The translations under genes and the position numbers were made by a program. This document shows, one piece after another, positions 36,780-46,760 of a stretch of DNA of 64,000 nucleotides (within the stretch, counting starts at the first letter, position 1; each line of letters opens with the position of its first letter). The stretch is from positions 2,666,001-2,730,000 of the forward strand of contig NZ_AP029019.1 of NCBI RefSeq assembly GCF_037101375.1. Reading direction: 5' to 3'. A model generated the notes under the pieces. It worked only from the letters and a program-made list of their open reading frames with translations. It made no database searches and had not been told where the DNA came from. This DNA comes from Acidovorax sp. DW039. GTDB taxonomy: Bacteria; Pseudomonadota; Gammaproteobacteria; Burkholderiales; Burkholderiaceae_C.

Positions 36780-39700
36780 TTGACCGGCTCGTTGTTTTCG
36801 CGCTGACGCAGCGCGTGTTTGTGCTGGTGCTGGTGGCTGCGCTCATCGGCTTTGGTGGCTATGCCCTGTCCAACTTGCCAATCGAGGCGTTTCCGGACGT
36901 GCAAGACGTGCAGGTTCGTGTCATTTCTCAGTTGCCGGGGCAGGCGCCTGAGGACATGGAACGCTCCGTCACGCTGCCGATTGAACGCGAGCTGGCAGGC
37001 GTGCCCAAGCTGACCAACATTCGCTCCGTCACGATGACTGGCCTGTCCATCGTCACTCTGACCTTTGCAGAGGACACGGACAACTACTTTGCCCGACAGC
37101 AGGTGATGGAAAAACTCACGACGGTGGATTTGCCGCAGGGGGTTCAACCCCAGCTCGCACCACTGTCCACCGCCGTGGGTGAGGTGTATCGCTACACCAT
37201 CGAGGCCCCCAACCTCACAGACGCCGAAATCCGCACACTGCAGGACTGGACCATTCGCCCCGTGCTGCGCATGACTCCCGGTGTGGCCGACGTGGTGAGC
37301 TTTGGTGGCGCGATCAAGGAATACCAGATTGAGGTGGACCCACAGGCGCTGCGCAAATACCAGGTGACCCTGGACCAGCTGAGCCAAGCCGTCAGCAAAG
37401 GCAACGGCAGCGCAGGTGGTGGCCTCATGCGTCAGGGCGACTCGTCGCTCGTGGTGCGCGCAGCGGGACTCTTTGACGAGCTGGAAGATGTACGCAAAGT
37501 GGTGATTGCAGCCCGGCAAGGGCGTGCGATCACGGTGGGAGATGTGGCCACCGTGCGGGCGGGTGAACGGCCCCGCTTTGGCTACGTAGCGGCAGACAAG
37601 CGCGACAGCATCGTTGAAGGCATTGTGTCGATGATCAAGGGCGGTAACCCTTCCACCATCAATGCAGACCTCAAGGAGCGCATCGCGCAACTGCAAACAC
37701 GTCTGCCAGAGGGCGTGAAGATTGTTCCGATTTATGACCGCACGGAGCTGGTACGCCACACCGTAGCCACGGTGGGAGAGAACTTGCTGGTGGGCGCGCT
37801 GCTGGTGATTGCTGTGCTGGTGATCTTTCTCTCCAGCTGGTCGGCTGCACTGGTGGTTGCCACCATGATTCCGCTGGCCTTGCTGTTCGCCTTCATCCTG
37901 ATGAATGCCCGGGGTGTTTCGGCCAACCTGATCTCTCTGGGTGCCGTGGACTTCGGGATCATCATTGACAGCGCGGTGGTGATTGTGGAGGCGCTGATGG
38001 TGCGCCTGACGGTGAAATACGCCATGGACAATGACCCTTTCGCGGCCAGCAAGCACCGTCTGCATGTGCTGCACCGCACGATGACGGACATGTCCACGCC
38101 CGTGCTTTTCTCCAAGGGCATCATCATTCTGGCGTTTGTGCCCATCTTCACCTTCCAGCGCGTGGAGGGCAAGATTTTCACTCCGGTCGCGCTCACGCTG
38201 ACGTTTGCGCTGCTAGGCGCCGTGCTGCTCACGTTCACACTGCTGCCCACGCTCCTGTCCTATCTGGTGCAAAAGCGCCCCTTGGTCGAAAAGCACAAAC
38301 CCTGGCTGGATTGGCTGCAAGCCCGCTACCACGGCCTGCTGGAGATGACCATGCGGCGCAGCACTGCCACGCTGGCTCTGTCAGCCATTCCGCTAGTCGT
38401 GGCTTTCTCGCTGGCACCCAGGCTGGGTACAGAGTTCATGCCCAAACTCGATGAGGGCAACATCTGGCTCACCATTACGCTGCCCACCTCCTCATCTCTG
38501 GAGACAACCAAGGATGTGGAACGCCTGGTGCGCAACAAACTGCTGGCCTATCCCGAAGTCGCCCACATCATTACCCAAGTAGGGCGGCCCGATGACGGAT
38601 CTGACCCCAAAGGCCCCAACAACCTGGAAAACCTGGTGGACCTGAAGCCACGCAAAGAATGGCGCTTTCCCGACAAGGAAGCCCTGGTGGCCAGCATGTC
38701 GGAAAGCCTGGCCGAAATTCCGGGCATCACCACGAACTTCTCCCAGGTGATTCAGGACAACGTGGAAGAGTCCCTGTCGGGTTTCCGCGGTGAAATTGTG
38801 GCCAAGGTCAGTGGTAGCAATCTGGACATTCTTGAAGACAAAGCGCAGCAAATTGTCACGGTAGTTCAGGGCATACGCGGAGCCACTGACGTGGAAGCCA
38901 CACGCATTGGCGGCCAGACCGAAGTGGTGGTGACACCCGACCGTATGCGGCTTGCACGCTACGGGCTGTCCATTGACGACGTTAACACCCTCGTCAAGCA
39001 AGCCCTGTCCGGCGCTGCTGTCACCAGCTTTTATGAGCAGGACAAACGCTTTGACGTAGTGGTGCGGATTGCTGAAAAAGACCGCAACAGTGTCGATGCC
39101 ATCAGCCACCTCCAGATTGCCGTTCCTGGCACCCAGGCAGGCAATGGCCCCGGCACCATTTCGCTGTCTGACGTGGCAACCATTGATGTACGCCAGGGTG
39201 CTTCGCGCATCCTGCGCGAGGCGGGTTCACGCAGCGTCATCGTGAAGATGAACCTTCTGGGACGCGATCAAGGCAGTTTTGTGGAAGAAGCCCAGGCCGC
39301 CGTGGCCGAGCAAGTCAAACTGCCGCCCGGCTATGACCTGAGCTGGGGCGGGCAGTTTGAAAACTCCCAGCGCGCTGCCAAGCGGCTGATGGTGATCATT
39401 CCTCTTACCGTCCTGCTCATCTTCTCCCTGCTTTTCTGGGCATTCCGTTCCGTCACCCTGGCGGGGCTGGTGCTGGGCATGGTTCCATTCACGCTGATCG
39501 GCGGGCTCGCTGCGCTGGGTATCGCAGGTTTGCATCTCTCGGTGTCTGCAGCCGTGGGTTTCATTGCCGTGGCGGGTATTTCCGTGCAGAACGGGGTCAT
39601 CATGGTGGAGGAGGTCATTCTCCGCGTTCGTGAAGGGGCCCAGGTTGCGGTGGCAACCGTCGAGGGGGCGGCCATTCGTCTTCGTCCCATTCTCATGACT

Positions 39701-39886
39701 GCGCTGATGGCTGGGCTGGGCTTGCTGCCGGCAGCCTTGTCACAAGGCATTGGCAGCGAAACGCAAAGGCCGTTTGCCTGCGTGATCGTGGGCGGCATCG
39801 TGACCGGAACCATATTCACCCTGTTGGTCTTGCCAGTGGCCCTGCGTCGCTTCGGTAATTTCTCTGAGCCTGACGAGAACGTATGA
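36776..39886 (+). CDS. Heavy-metal RND efflux pump (CzcA/CnrA-like)
   Basis: 1036 residues with twelve transmembrane helices and two large periplasmic loops. In transmembrane helix 4 the proton-relay motif DFGIIIDSAVVIVEA gives D392, D398 and E405, the set found in divalent-cation HME-RND pumps (Co, Zn, Cd, Ni) rather than in the monovalent CusA type. The FPDVQDVQVRVISQLPG opening is typical. Co-transcribed with the adaptor and the outer membrane channel by ATGA overlaps on both sides. Confidence 0.94.
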   Translation: MIDRLVVFALTQRVFVLVLVAALIGFGGYALSNLPIEAFPDVQDVQVRVISQLPGQAPEDMERSVTLPIERELAGVPKLTNIRSVTMTGLSIVTLTFAEDTDNYFARQQVMEKLTTVDLPQGVQPQLAPLSTAVGEVYRYTIEAPNLTDAEIRTLQDWTIRPVLRMTPGVADVVSFGGAIKEYQIEVDPQALRKYQVTLDQLSQAVSKGNGSAGGGLMRQGDSSLVVRAAGLFDELEDVRKVVIAARQGRAITVGDVATVRAGERPRFGYVAADKRDSIVEGIVSMIKGGNPSTINADLKERIAQLQTRLPEGVKIVPIYDRTELVRHTVATVGENLLVGALLVIAVLVIFLSSWSAALVVATMIPLALLFAFILMNARGVSANLISLGAVDFGIIIDSAVVIVEALMVRLTVKYAMDNDPFAASKHRLHVLHRTMTDMSTPVLFSKGIIILAFVPIFTFQRVEGKIFTPVALTLTFALLGAVLLTFTLLPTLLSYLVQKRPLVEKHKPWLDWLQARYHGLLEMTMRRSTATLALSAIPLVVAFSLAPRLGTEFMPKLDEGNIWLTITLPTSSSLETTKDVERLVRNKLLAYPEVAHIITQVGRPDDGSDPKGPNNLENLVDLKPRKEWRFPDKEALVASMSESLAEIPGITTNFSQVIQDNVEESLSGFRGEIVAKVSGSNLDILEDKAQQIVTVVQGIRGATDVEATRIGGQTEVVVTPDRMRLARYGLSIDDVNTLVKQALSGAAVTSFYEQDKRFDVVVRIAEKDRNSVDAISHLQIAVPGTQAGNGPGTISLSDVATIDVRQGASRILREAGSRSVIVKMNLLGRDQGSFVEEAQAAVAEQVKLPPGYDLSWGGQFENSQRAAKRLMVIIPLTVLLIFSLLFWAFRSVTLAGLVLGMVPFTLIGGLAALGIAGLHLSVSAAVGFIAVAGISVQNGVIMVEEVILRVREGAQVAVATVEGAAIRLRPILMTALMAGLGLLPAALSQGIGSETQRPFACVIVGGIVTGTIFTLLVLPVALRRFGNFSEPDENV

Positions 39887-41448
39887 AACACCTGAAATTG
39901 AGCGCAGTCGCCTTGGCTGCCAGCCTGCTTGCAGGGTGTGCCGTGGGGCCCGACTACCAGCGCCCCACCCTGCCTGAGACAAAAGCATATTCGCCTGAAC
40001 CCATGGCGGAGGCCACAGCTTCCTCTTCTCAAAGCAAGGGTGGCGAGGCTCAACGCATCATTCCCGGCCGAGATATCCAGGCCGACTGGTGGACCCTGTT
40101 CCAGTCCCCCGCGCTGAACGCCCTGATTGAGGAGGCATTCAAGGCCAATCCGGACCTTGAAGCGGCGCAGGCGGCGCTGCGTGCAGCCCAAGAGAACGTG
40201 GCAGCACAGCAGGGCTTTTTCTTCCCGACCGTGCAGATGAACTATTCACCTGCACGCACAAAAATCGCGGGCAACCTGGGAGGAAATTCTCCAGGGGTGC
40301 AAGGCAACGGATCGGTGATCAGCACCTTCCAGGGCAAACCCGCCAGCGAGGGCGGAACAGCACCGTTCAACAAGCCAGTCATCTACAACTTCCACACAGC
40401 CCAGCTCAGTGTGGGCTATGACCCCGATCTTTTCGGCAGCAATCGCCGTCAGGTCGAATCGCTGCAGGCGCAAGCCCAGGTACAACGCTTTGAGTGGGAA
40501 GCCGCACGCATCACCCTGGCGACCAATATCGTTGCCGCGGCCATTCAGGATGCCCTGCTGCGCCAGCAGATTGCAACCTCTCAGGCCATGGTGGAGGCCA
40601 GCGGTGCGGCGGTAGAGATCACCCGCAAGCAGCTTGCAGCAGGCTACGTGACCCGGCTGGACGTGGCAGCGCAAGAGCAGGCGCTGGCCCAGGCCCAGCA
40701 ACTGCTGCCGCCTTTGCGGCGCCAGCTCGAACAAAATCGGAATCTGCTGCGTGTGCTGGCTGGCAGCCCGCCTGACAGAGAGCTGCCCTCCTTTGCTCTC
40801 GATGAACTGAAACTGCCGCAAGAGCTGCCACTGAGCCTGCCCTCACAACTTGTGGAGCAGCGCCCCGACGTGCGCGCGGCTGAAGAACAACTGCGCTCTG
40901 CCTTCGCAGACGTAGGAGTGGCAAGGGCAGCGCGCCTTCCGCAGTTTTCCATCACCGCCAACACAGGTGGCGCTGCAAGCAATTTCAGCCAGATGTTCTG
41001 GCCAAGTGGCCGTTTCTTCAGCCTGGCACTCGGCATCACGCAACCGCTGTTTGACGGAGGCACCCTCAAGCACCGTGAACGGGCTGCGCAAGAGCAGCTC
41101 AACCGCGCAGCAGCCCTGTACCGCTCTGCCGTACTTTCGGCATGGCAGAACGTGGCGGATGGATTGCAGTCCATTCACTCCAGCGCAGAGGTCTTGCAGA
41201 CAGCAGACAACGCATCCCAAGCCGCGCAAGCCACGCTAGATCTCACCCGGCGTCAGCACGCCAAGGGATACCTGGACAGACTTGCTCTGATTTCAGCCGA
41301 GCAGGCCTACCGCGCAGCCACGCTCAACCAGCTCCAGGCGCGCGCTGCGCGGCTGGGCGATACGGCCATGCTGTTCCAGGCACTGGGCGGCGGCTGGTGG
41401 CAAAGGCCAGATGCGGAAGTGGCCGTCGCCACACCTGCGAAGAACTGA
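39883..41448 (+). CDS. NodT-family outer membrane efflux lipoprotein
   Basis: 521 residues. Lipoprotein signal ending LLAGC, then VGPDYQRP, the standard NodT start. Two OEP repeats follow (PDLEAAQAALRAAQENV and later VAQQ/LVEQRPDVRAAEEQLR), forming the alpha-barrel trans-periplasmic channel. Classical Czc systems use a CzcC-type channel; NodT-type channels are more common with drug pumps but both occur. Last gene of the operon, with its ATG overlapping the pump stop. Confidence 0.93.
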   Translation: MKHLKLSAVALAASLLAGCAVGPDYQRPTLPETKAYSPEPMAEATASSSQSKGGEAQRIIPGRDIQADWWTLFQSPALNALIEEAFKANPDLEAAQAALRAAQENVAAQQGFFFPTVQMNYSPARTKIAGNLGGNSPGVQGNGSVISTFQGKPASEGGTAPFNKPVIYNFHTAQLSVGYDPDLFGSNRRQVESLQAQAQVQRFEWEAARITLATNIVAAAIQDALLRQQIATSQAMVEASGAAVEITRKQLAAGYVTRLDVAAQEQALAQAQQLLPPLRRQLEQNRNLLRVLAGSPPDRELPSFALDELKLPQELPLSLPSQLVEQRPDVRAAEEQLRSAFADVGVARAARLPQFSITANTGGAASNFSQMFWPSGRFFSLALGITQPLFDGGTLKHRERAAQEQLNRAAALYRSAVLSAWQNVADGLQSIHSSAEVLQTADNASQAAQATLDLTRRQHAKGYLDRLALISAEQAYRAATLNQLQARAARLGDTAMLFQALGGGWWQRPDAEVAVATPAKN

Positions 41449-41776
41449 GATCCTTCGTCTGCCAGGGAAAGCCAAGAGTGCTCAGCCGCCCCCGCCATGC
41501 CGCGGCTGAAGGAGCCTCGGCGATCCGAGACAAAGAAGTTGGAGCTGTTATCGACATTCCTCAAAGGGAGTCTGGGTTCGTACGGCAGACCAAGTAGCAA
41601 GGGCGGAGGCCGATCGGAGAACGCGCCCCAACAGTTTCAGCCGTTTCAGATATCAGCTGATTCCGCTGAATGAAGGCACATAACCTCGCTTGAGCGTGAA
41701 GCGTGCGTCGTCGTTAAGATCAGGCCACGCACTGCTTTGGTGCAAGCCTCATGCTTCCGCTTCGGATATCCCCTCT
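41449..41776 (+). other. Spacer between the RND operon and the HPP-CBS gene
   Basis: About 330 bases without a supported gene. A GC-rich hairpin CAGCCGC...GCGGCTG at about 41488-41514 could end the RND transcript, though no T-run follows. The HPP-CBS frame is open back to 41690, but that extension is not hydrophobic or family-like. Confidence 0.45.
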
Positions 41777-42958
41777 GTGCCTTCCTACCTTCGTAACTGG
41801 CTCCACTCCAGGGTGCTGAGCAACACCCTGTCCCTCTCCGCCGCCGAACGGTGGAAAGCCAGCCTGGGTGCCCTGCTGTGTATTGCTGCCTGTGGCCTGC
41901 TGCTGCGCAGTCTGCCTCTGGACGCCCATTGGCTTCTGGCACCTGTCGGAGCCAGCGTGGTGATCCTTTTCGTGCAGTTTCATAGTCCGCTCGCCCAGCC
42001 ATGGCCTGTGCTGGGCAGCTACTTGGTGGCTACGCTCGCAGGTTTGGCATGCTCACACTGGGTCAGCCAGCCAGCTCTGGCTGCAGCGCTGGCGGTCGCT
42101 CTGAGCATATGGCTCATGGCTTGGCTCAACTGCGTGCATCCCCCAGGGGGCGCGCTGGCGCTGCTGCTGGTGCTCAACGGGCCTTACAACACGAAGGAAA
42201 TGCTGGGCGTCAGCGAGTTGATTGCCATCAACGCCGGTGCCTTGCTGGTGGCGGCGCTGGTCATCAATCGCCTGATCCTGCGCCGAAACTTCCCGTTTGG
42301 TGCTGCAGCACAAGGGCCAAGTCACCGCACCAAAGACCAGCCCCCCATTGAGCGAATGGGATTGACTCACATCGATCTGGAAAGCGCCGTCAAAGGACTC
42401 AATACTTTTGTAGACGTGCAGGAAGACGAATTGGTCGAGATTTACAACCTGGCTGTAGACCACGCGTTTGGACGCCATGTGGGGCTCACCTGCGCGGACA
42501 TCATGTCGCGCGACGTCGTTACTGCTCATTTCGACACCGAACTGGCCATGGCGTGGCAGTTGCTGCGCAAGCACAAAATCAAGTCTCTACCGGTGATTGA
42601 CCGGTTTGACCGTCTGATCGGCATCGTGACGGTGGCAGACTTTCTGCGCCAGATTGATGGCCAACCTGCTCCGAAGGATTTGGCCACTTTGCTCCAAGCG
42701 CTTCTGCGGCGCACACCAGGCCACCATGCAGACAAGCCTGAAGTGGTGGGGCAGATCATGACACCGGAGGTGTTCACGGCCACGCCCCAAACACCGCTTT
42801 CTGAACTGATCCGCCAGATATCTCAACGGGCCATTCCTCACGTACCGATCATTGACGCACGGCGCAAAGTGGTCGGTATGGTCACTCAGTCAGATTTGCT
42901 GGTGGCTTTGTACAAAAGCATCGCTCTGGACCAGGCCAGTCGGCCCGCCGTCCCTTGA
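41777..42958 (+). CDS. HPP-family membrane protein with tandem CBS domains
   Basis: About 393 residues. An N-terminal HPP domain with about four or five helices carries the name motif CVHPPGGALALLLVLNGP. A soluble linker leads to two CBS domains (ADIMSRDVVTAHFDTELAMA with LPVIDRFDRLIGIVTVADF, and GQIMTPEVFTATPQTPLSEL with VPIIDARRKVVGMVTQSDLL) that probably bind adenosyl ligands. HPP proteins have been linked to nitrite transport in plants and cyanobacteria. GTG at 41777 is chosen; a TTG at 41690 is in frame. No strong ribosome site is seen. Confidence 0.87.
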   Translation: MPSYLRNWLHSRVLSNTLSLSAAERWKASLGALLCIAACGLLLRSLPLDAHWLLAPVGASVVILFVQFHSPLAQPWPVLGSYLVATLAGLACSHWVSQPALAAALAVALSIWLMAWLNCVHPPGGALALLLVLNGPYNTKEMLGVSELIAINAGALLVAALVINRLILRRNFPFGAAAQGPSHRTKDQPPIERMGLTHIDLESAVKGLNTFVDVQEDELVEIYNLAVDHAFGRHVGLTCADIMSRDVVTAHFDTELAMAWQLLRKHKIKSLPVIDRFDRLIGIVTVADFLRQIDGQPAPKDLATLLQALLRRTPGHHADKPEVVGQIMTPEVFTATPQTPLSELIRQISQRAIPHVPIIDARRKVVGMVTQSDLLVALYKSIALDQASRPAVP

Positions 42959-42999
42959 GTGGCTGGCGGTTGTCACCTTGTGATTTTGGGCAAGTGACG

Positions 43000-43614
43000 T
43001 CAGGCGACATCCTTGTCTGCATGGTCAGCTTGGAGGTGAGCTGATTTGCGCTCCCAACGCTGAATGCGCCAGCCAAGCAGCAGCAGCCACCAAAAGCCCA
43101 AGCCAATCACCGTGAAGCCAATACCGAGGATCGAATTGATAGCGACATGTCCCGGGCGCAGGCTGCGGTCTATGACCGACTCGGCGGGCTCGTCGGGATT
43201 GACCCACACCTGCACCAGAGTGCCCGAACGTTGGGCCTCTTCCAACCTATCGCCCAGCTGCTTCTGGAAAGTGTTGTCTGGCCCGCTATGAAGCGAAGGC
43301 CGATAGCCCTGGTACACCGTGCCATCCACCTCGTAGCGGTAAGTCACCTCTGCACGGTAGCCTCCCACGCCTCTAGAGCTTGGCTCCCAGACCGCGGCAG
43401 CGGACTCCACCGTTGCCGATGTGGCGTGCCAAGACTGCGCGCGTGCCCAGTTCACCAGCGTAGCTCCCGTGCCAAACAAAAGGGAGTTCAGCCCAATCAA
43501 GACAAAGGGCAGGATGAAAAGCGCCGCCAGCCCCAACACGATCGGCGAGTCAGACTTGGGCCTGCCGGGGATCTTGCTGGCGGGGGGCGGAGATTTGAGA
43601 GGGGTGCGAGACAT
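43000..43614 (-). CDS. DUF3592-type membrane protein
   Basis: 204 residues from ATG (MSRTPLKSPPPASK). Two transmembrane helices at about 27-49 and 162-185 frame a soluble domain with TYRYEVDGTVYQGYRPS and GTLVQVWVNPDEPAESVID, the pattern of DUF3592. Function unknown. A TTG start at 43656 would overlap the previous stop and lie in a perfect palindrome. It is co-directional with a second membrane protein of related size upstream. Confidence 0.8.
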   Translation of the reverse strand: MSRTPLKSPPPASKIPGRPKSDSPIVLGLAALFILPFVLIGLNSLLFGTGATLVNWARAQSWHATSATVESAAAVWEPSSRGVGGYRAEVTYRYEVDGTVYQGYRPSLHSGPDNTFQKQLGDRLEEAQRSGTLVQVWVNPDEPAESVIDRSLRPGHVAINSILGIGFTVIGLGFWWLLLLGWRIQRWERKSAHLQADHADKDVA

Positions 43615-43642
43615 GGAAAAACTGTGAAGTTGCGCGTCTTTT

Positions 43643-43675
43643 GGCTGCCCGTTCAACCCGGTTGAACGGGCAGCC
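43643..43675. repeat. 33-base perfect palindrome at a gene junction
   Basis: GGCTGCCCGTTCAACC, one C, then GGTTGAACGGGCAGCC: 16-base arms with no mismatch. It covers the stop codon and the last codons of the 418-residue membrane gene and the region before the DUF3592 start, so it can form a strong RNA hairpin between the two. Confidence 0.85.
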
Positions 43676-44909
43676 CGGTGGCTTTTGTCAGCGTCTGCAA
43701 CATCTGGTCAGCCACCTCCTTACCCTCAAGGCTATCGGCCACGGTGATGGTTTTGCCGTCCTGCAGTACCACCCGAATCCGATACCACTCCGTGTGCTCG
43801 GCACCGCTTTGCGATGTGTAGCTCAGCACCCGCTGCAGCCCCCGCAGCCCATTGCGGGGCACGTGGTGCCAGGCAAACATCAGGCCCAGCAGGCGTCGCT
43901 CGGTACGCAGGCCCTCGGCGTCCAGTTGCACACGCAGGCTGTTGCACAGCGCAAAAAAGCCCCACAGCAGCATGGCACCGCCTACTCCGCCAAACAGCAC
44001 CACAAACACCCAGGGTGCCAGCATGGCCTTGGCCGCCAGGCCAAAACCAAAGAATGCACCGCCCATCACCAGCCACAGCAGGTTGTGCCGCCACAGGCGT
44101 CCGTAAGGCTGGTACAGGTGCACACCGCCATCCACCAGCTTGATGCTGCGGACTGCGTTCAACTCGGCCTCCCGCTGCGCCTGCAGCAGCGGGTGCGTCG
44201 CCGCATCCTGCCCCAGCCAGACAGATTCTGTGCGCGTGGCGTATACCGGCACATCAAACTGGCGTGAGAACTTCAGCGCCGGGTCGGTGCACTTCAGCAG
44301 CACCGTCCAATAATGCTCGCTGTCGCCCACAGGGTCTGCCGATGAAGGGAGTCCATCGGGCAGATTGAAGCGAAACGATACGCAGGTGCCCGCCCCATGT
44401 GGCTGCACTTGCGCCACACCTTCAGTTTGCCAAACCATGTGTTCACGCGACCGGGTGCTGTTGTTGCCACCTCCCGAGCGGGCTTGGTCGGGGTACGCAC
44501 AGCGCAGGGTCACGTCAAACCGCAGGTCCGGGCGATAGGCGACTGCCGGGAGATCAATAAAAGCCCCCACATGCCCGCCAATGGAGCCGGGAAACGGGTC
44601 CATCACCAGGCGTACGTCACCGTGGCGGTGCACATCCCACGTGGCACGCACGGCTGCGGCGATCAAGCCCACCGCCGCCAGCAGCATGCCTCCGATGATC
44701 CAGGCCACCAGCGTCTCGCCCCGAGCCAGGGCCTTGGGAATCTGCACATGGGCCAAGGGTGTGGAGATCAGGCTCCAGGCCACGGCAAAGGCCCACAGGA
44801 TCACGACTTCCCACCGCTTGTGCGAGCGGATACGGTTGCTGGCCCACTCTTTGCGCAAAAGCCAAGGCTGATTTGGCTGAGAGGCAGCCCTGTCCCGGAA
44901 TGAGCCCAT
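43653..44909 (-). CDS. Multi-pass membrane protein, DUF3592-like neighbour, function unknown
   Basis: 418 residues. Helices at about 35-55, 65-85, 290-310 and 315-335 with two soluble segments; the first has DLPAVAYRPDLRFDVTLRCAYPD and CVSFRFNLPDGLP, the last ends in a short PH-like region (LRVQLDAEGLRTERRLLGLMF). No catalytic motif recognised. A strong AAGGAGGG site precedes the ATG. The final residues (GLPVQPG) come from the perfect palindrome. It forms a likely two-gene operon with the DUF3592 gene downstream. Confidence 0.75.
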   Translation of the reverse strand: MGSFRDRAASQPNQPWLLRKEWASNRIRSHKRWEVVILWAFAVAWSLISTPLAHVQIPKALARGETLVAWIIGGMLLAAVGLIAAAVRATWDVHRHGDVRLVMDPFPGSIGGHVGAFIDLPAVAYRPDLRFDVTLRCAYPDQARSGGGNNSTRSREHMVWQTEGVAQVQPHGAGTCVSFRFNLPDGLPSSADPVGDSEHYWTVLLKCTDPALKFSRQFDVPVYATRTESVWLGQDAATHPLLQAQREAELNAVRSIKLVDGGVHLYQPYGRLWRHNLLWLVMGGAFFGFGLAAKAMLAPWVFVVLFGGVGGAMLLWGFFALCNSLRVQLDAEGLRTERRLLGLMFAWHHVPRNGLRGLQRVLSYTSQSGAEHTEWYRIRVVLQDGKTITVADSLEGKEVADQMLQTLTKATGLPVQPG

Positions 44910-45041
44910 CGCAACCCCCTCCTTCGTGTGTTTTTTTATGGTGCGGGGGTAGTTGATCTACCGCCCGGTGGCACATCGGTGCCTATGTTTTTGGCGGCCC
45001 AGTCTAACGGTGCGCATACACTTCAAGCCAAAATGGCACAT

Positions 45042-45083
45042 GGCGCTTATGGAATAAGCGCAACAAGCTATCAAATAAATAGC
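45042..45083 (+). repeat. Dispersed Comamonadaceae repeat copy
   Basis: GGCGCTTATGGAATAAGCGC, then AACAAGCTATCAAATAAATAGC, in the spacer before the EVE gene. Contains a small GCGCTTAT/ATAAGCGC hairpin. Confidence 0.75.
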
Positions 45084-45115
45084 AAAAACATCCAGCAGAT
45101 TGACGCAAGCACCCC

Positions 45116-45607
<492 letters not shown>

Positions 45608-45631
45608 TGTAGACCAGCCAGAGCGGCTCCA

Positions 45632-46618
45632 TCAACCGCCCGCGCCCTGGGCAGGCGGTGGCAGCTCGGGCATTGCATACACCAGCACCTTCAGCGCCCT
45701 GCCCTCATCCACATCGGCAAACACGCAGGGGTTGGCCACGCGCTCCACAAACCTCAGCTCGGGCGCCAGTTCTTGCATCTGGGTTTGCAAAAAGTCCACG
45801 CCCAGCTCCGGCGCGTTCAGGCATAGCAAGGCGTGGCCGCCGGGCGCCAGCAAATCGGGCAGGCGGCGCATGAGGCGGGCGTAATCCTTGGTTGCCACAA
45901 AGCTGCCCTTTTGGTAGCTGGGTGGGTCCACAATGACCAGGCCATACGGCCCGCTGCGGGTGATCTTGCCCCAGCTGCTGAAAATGTCGTGCGCCAAAAA
46001 GCTGGCCCCGGTCGTGATGCCATTGAGCTGGTGGTTTTGCTGACCAATGCCCATGGCCCCGTGGCTCATGTCCACATTGACCACCTGCTTGGCCCCGCCC
46101 TGCAGCGCCACCACTGAAAAAGCACAGGTGTATGCAAACAGGTTGAGCACCTTCAGGCCATAACGGTCGTTCCTGCGGGCCTCGGCGTAGTTGCGCACCC
46201 AGCGGCGGCCTTCGGCCATGTCCAGAAACAGGCCATGGTTCTGGCCGCGTAGCACGTGGACTTTGAAGCGCGCACCGGCCTCCGTCACGGTATGCGGGTC
46301 GGGCACCTCACCTTGCATCAGCCGCGTTTCAGTGCGGCCCTGGGTGCGCAGCGCTTCATTGCGGCACTGAAACACCCAGTTCAGCGGCTGTCCGGGAGCG
46401 ATGGCGTTCCAACGCTCAGCCAGCGCAGCACCGATGGCCGCCAGTTGCCCCTCGGTTTCATCGCCTGCAGGCAAAAAGCTGGTGAGCACAAAGACGGGGG
46501 GGTAGGCATCCAAGGTCCACTGCTCGCAGCCGGGGTAGCGCCCACCCCGGCCATGGAAGATGCGCTGGGCGTCGGTGGGAAGGGGCATCTGGGCAATGGC
46601 GTCGAGCAGGGCTTGCAT
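45632..46618 (-). CDS. Class I SAM-dependent methyltransferase, RlmI/RlmK-like
   Basis: About 328 residues from the ATG (a TTG at 46651 is in frame). The Rossmann core has LKVLNLFAYTCAFSVVALQGGAKQVVNVD and the catalytic VIVDPPSYQKGSF, as in RlmI-type 5-methylcytosine or m2G rRNA methyltransferases. The N-terminal PUA domain of RlmI is missing or diverged, so the exact RNA target is uncertain. Convergent with the EVE gene, 24 bases apart. Confidence 0.88.
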   Translation of the reverse strand: MQALLDAIAQMPLPTDAQRIFHGRGGRYPGCEQWTLDAYPPVFVLTSFLPAGDETEGQLAAIGAALAERWNAIAPGQPLNWVFQCRNEALRTQGRTETRLMQGEVPDPHTVTEAGARFKVHVLRGQNHGLFLDMAEGRRWVRNYAEARRNDRYGLKVLNLFAYTCAFSVVALQGGAKQVVNVDMSHGAMGIGQQNHQLNGITTGASFLAHDIFSSWGKITRSGPYGLVIVDPPSYQKGSFVATKDYARLMRRLPDLLAPGGHALLCLNAPELGVDFLQTQMQELAPELRFVERVANPCVFADVDEGRALKVLVYAMPELPPPAQGAGG

Positions 46619-46760
46619 GGGAAGTAGCTTTGGCGGTGAGTGCCTGTTCAAAGGGGGCGTAGGGCCCTCAAAACGTGCCGCGGCTTATCGCTGGCAGCAC
46701 AAGTATTCAAGGGGGCTGAAGCTTACTTGCTCTTCAGGGCTTGCTTGCCCGACCGTACTT

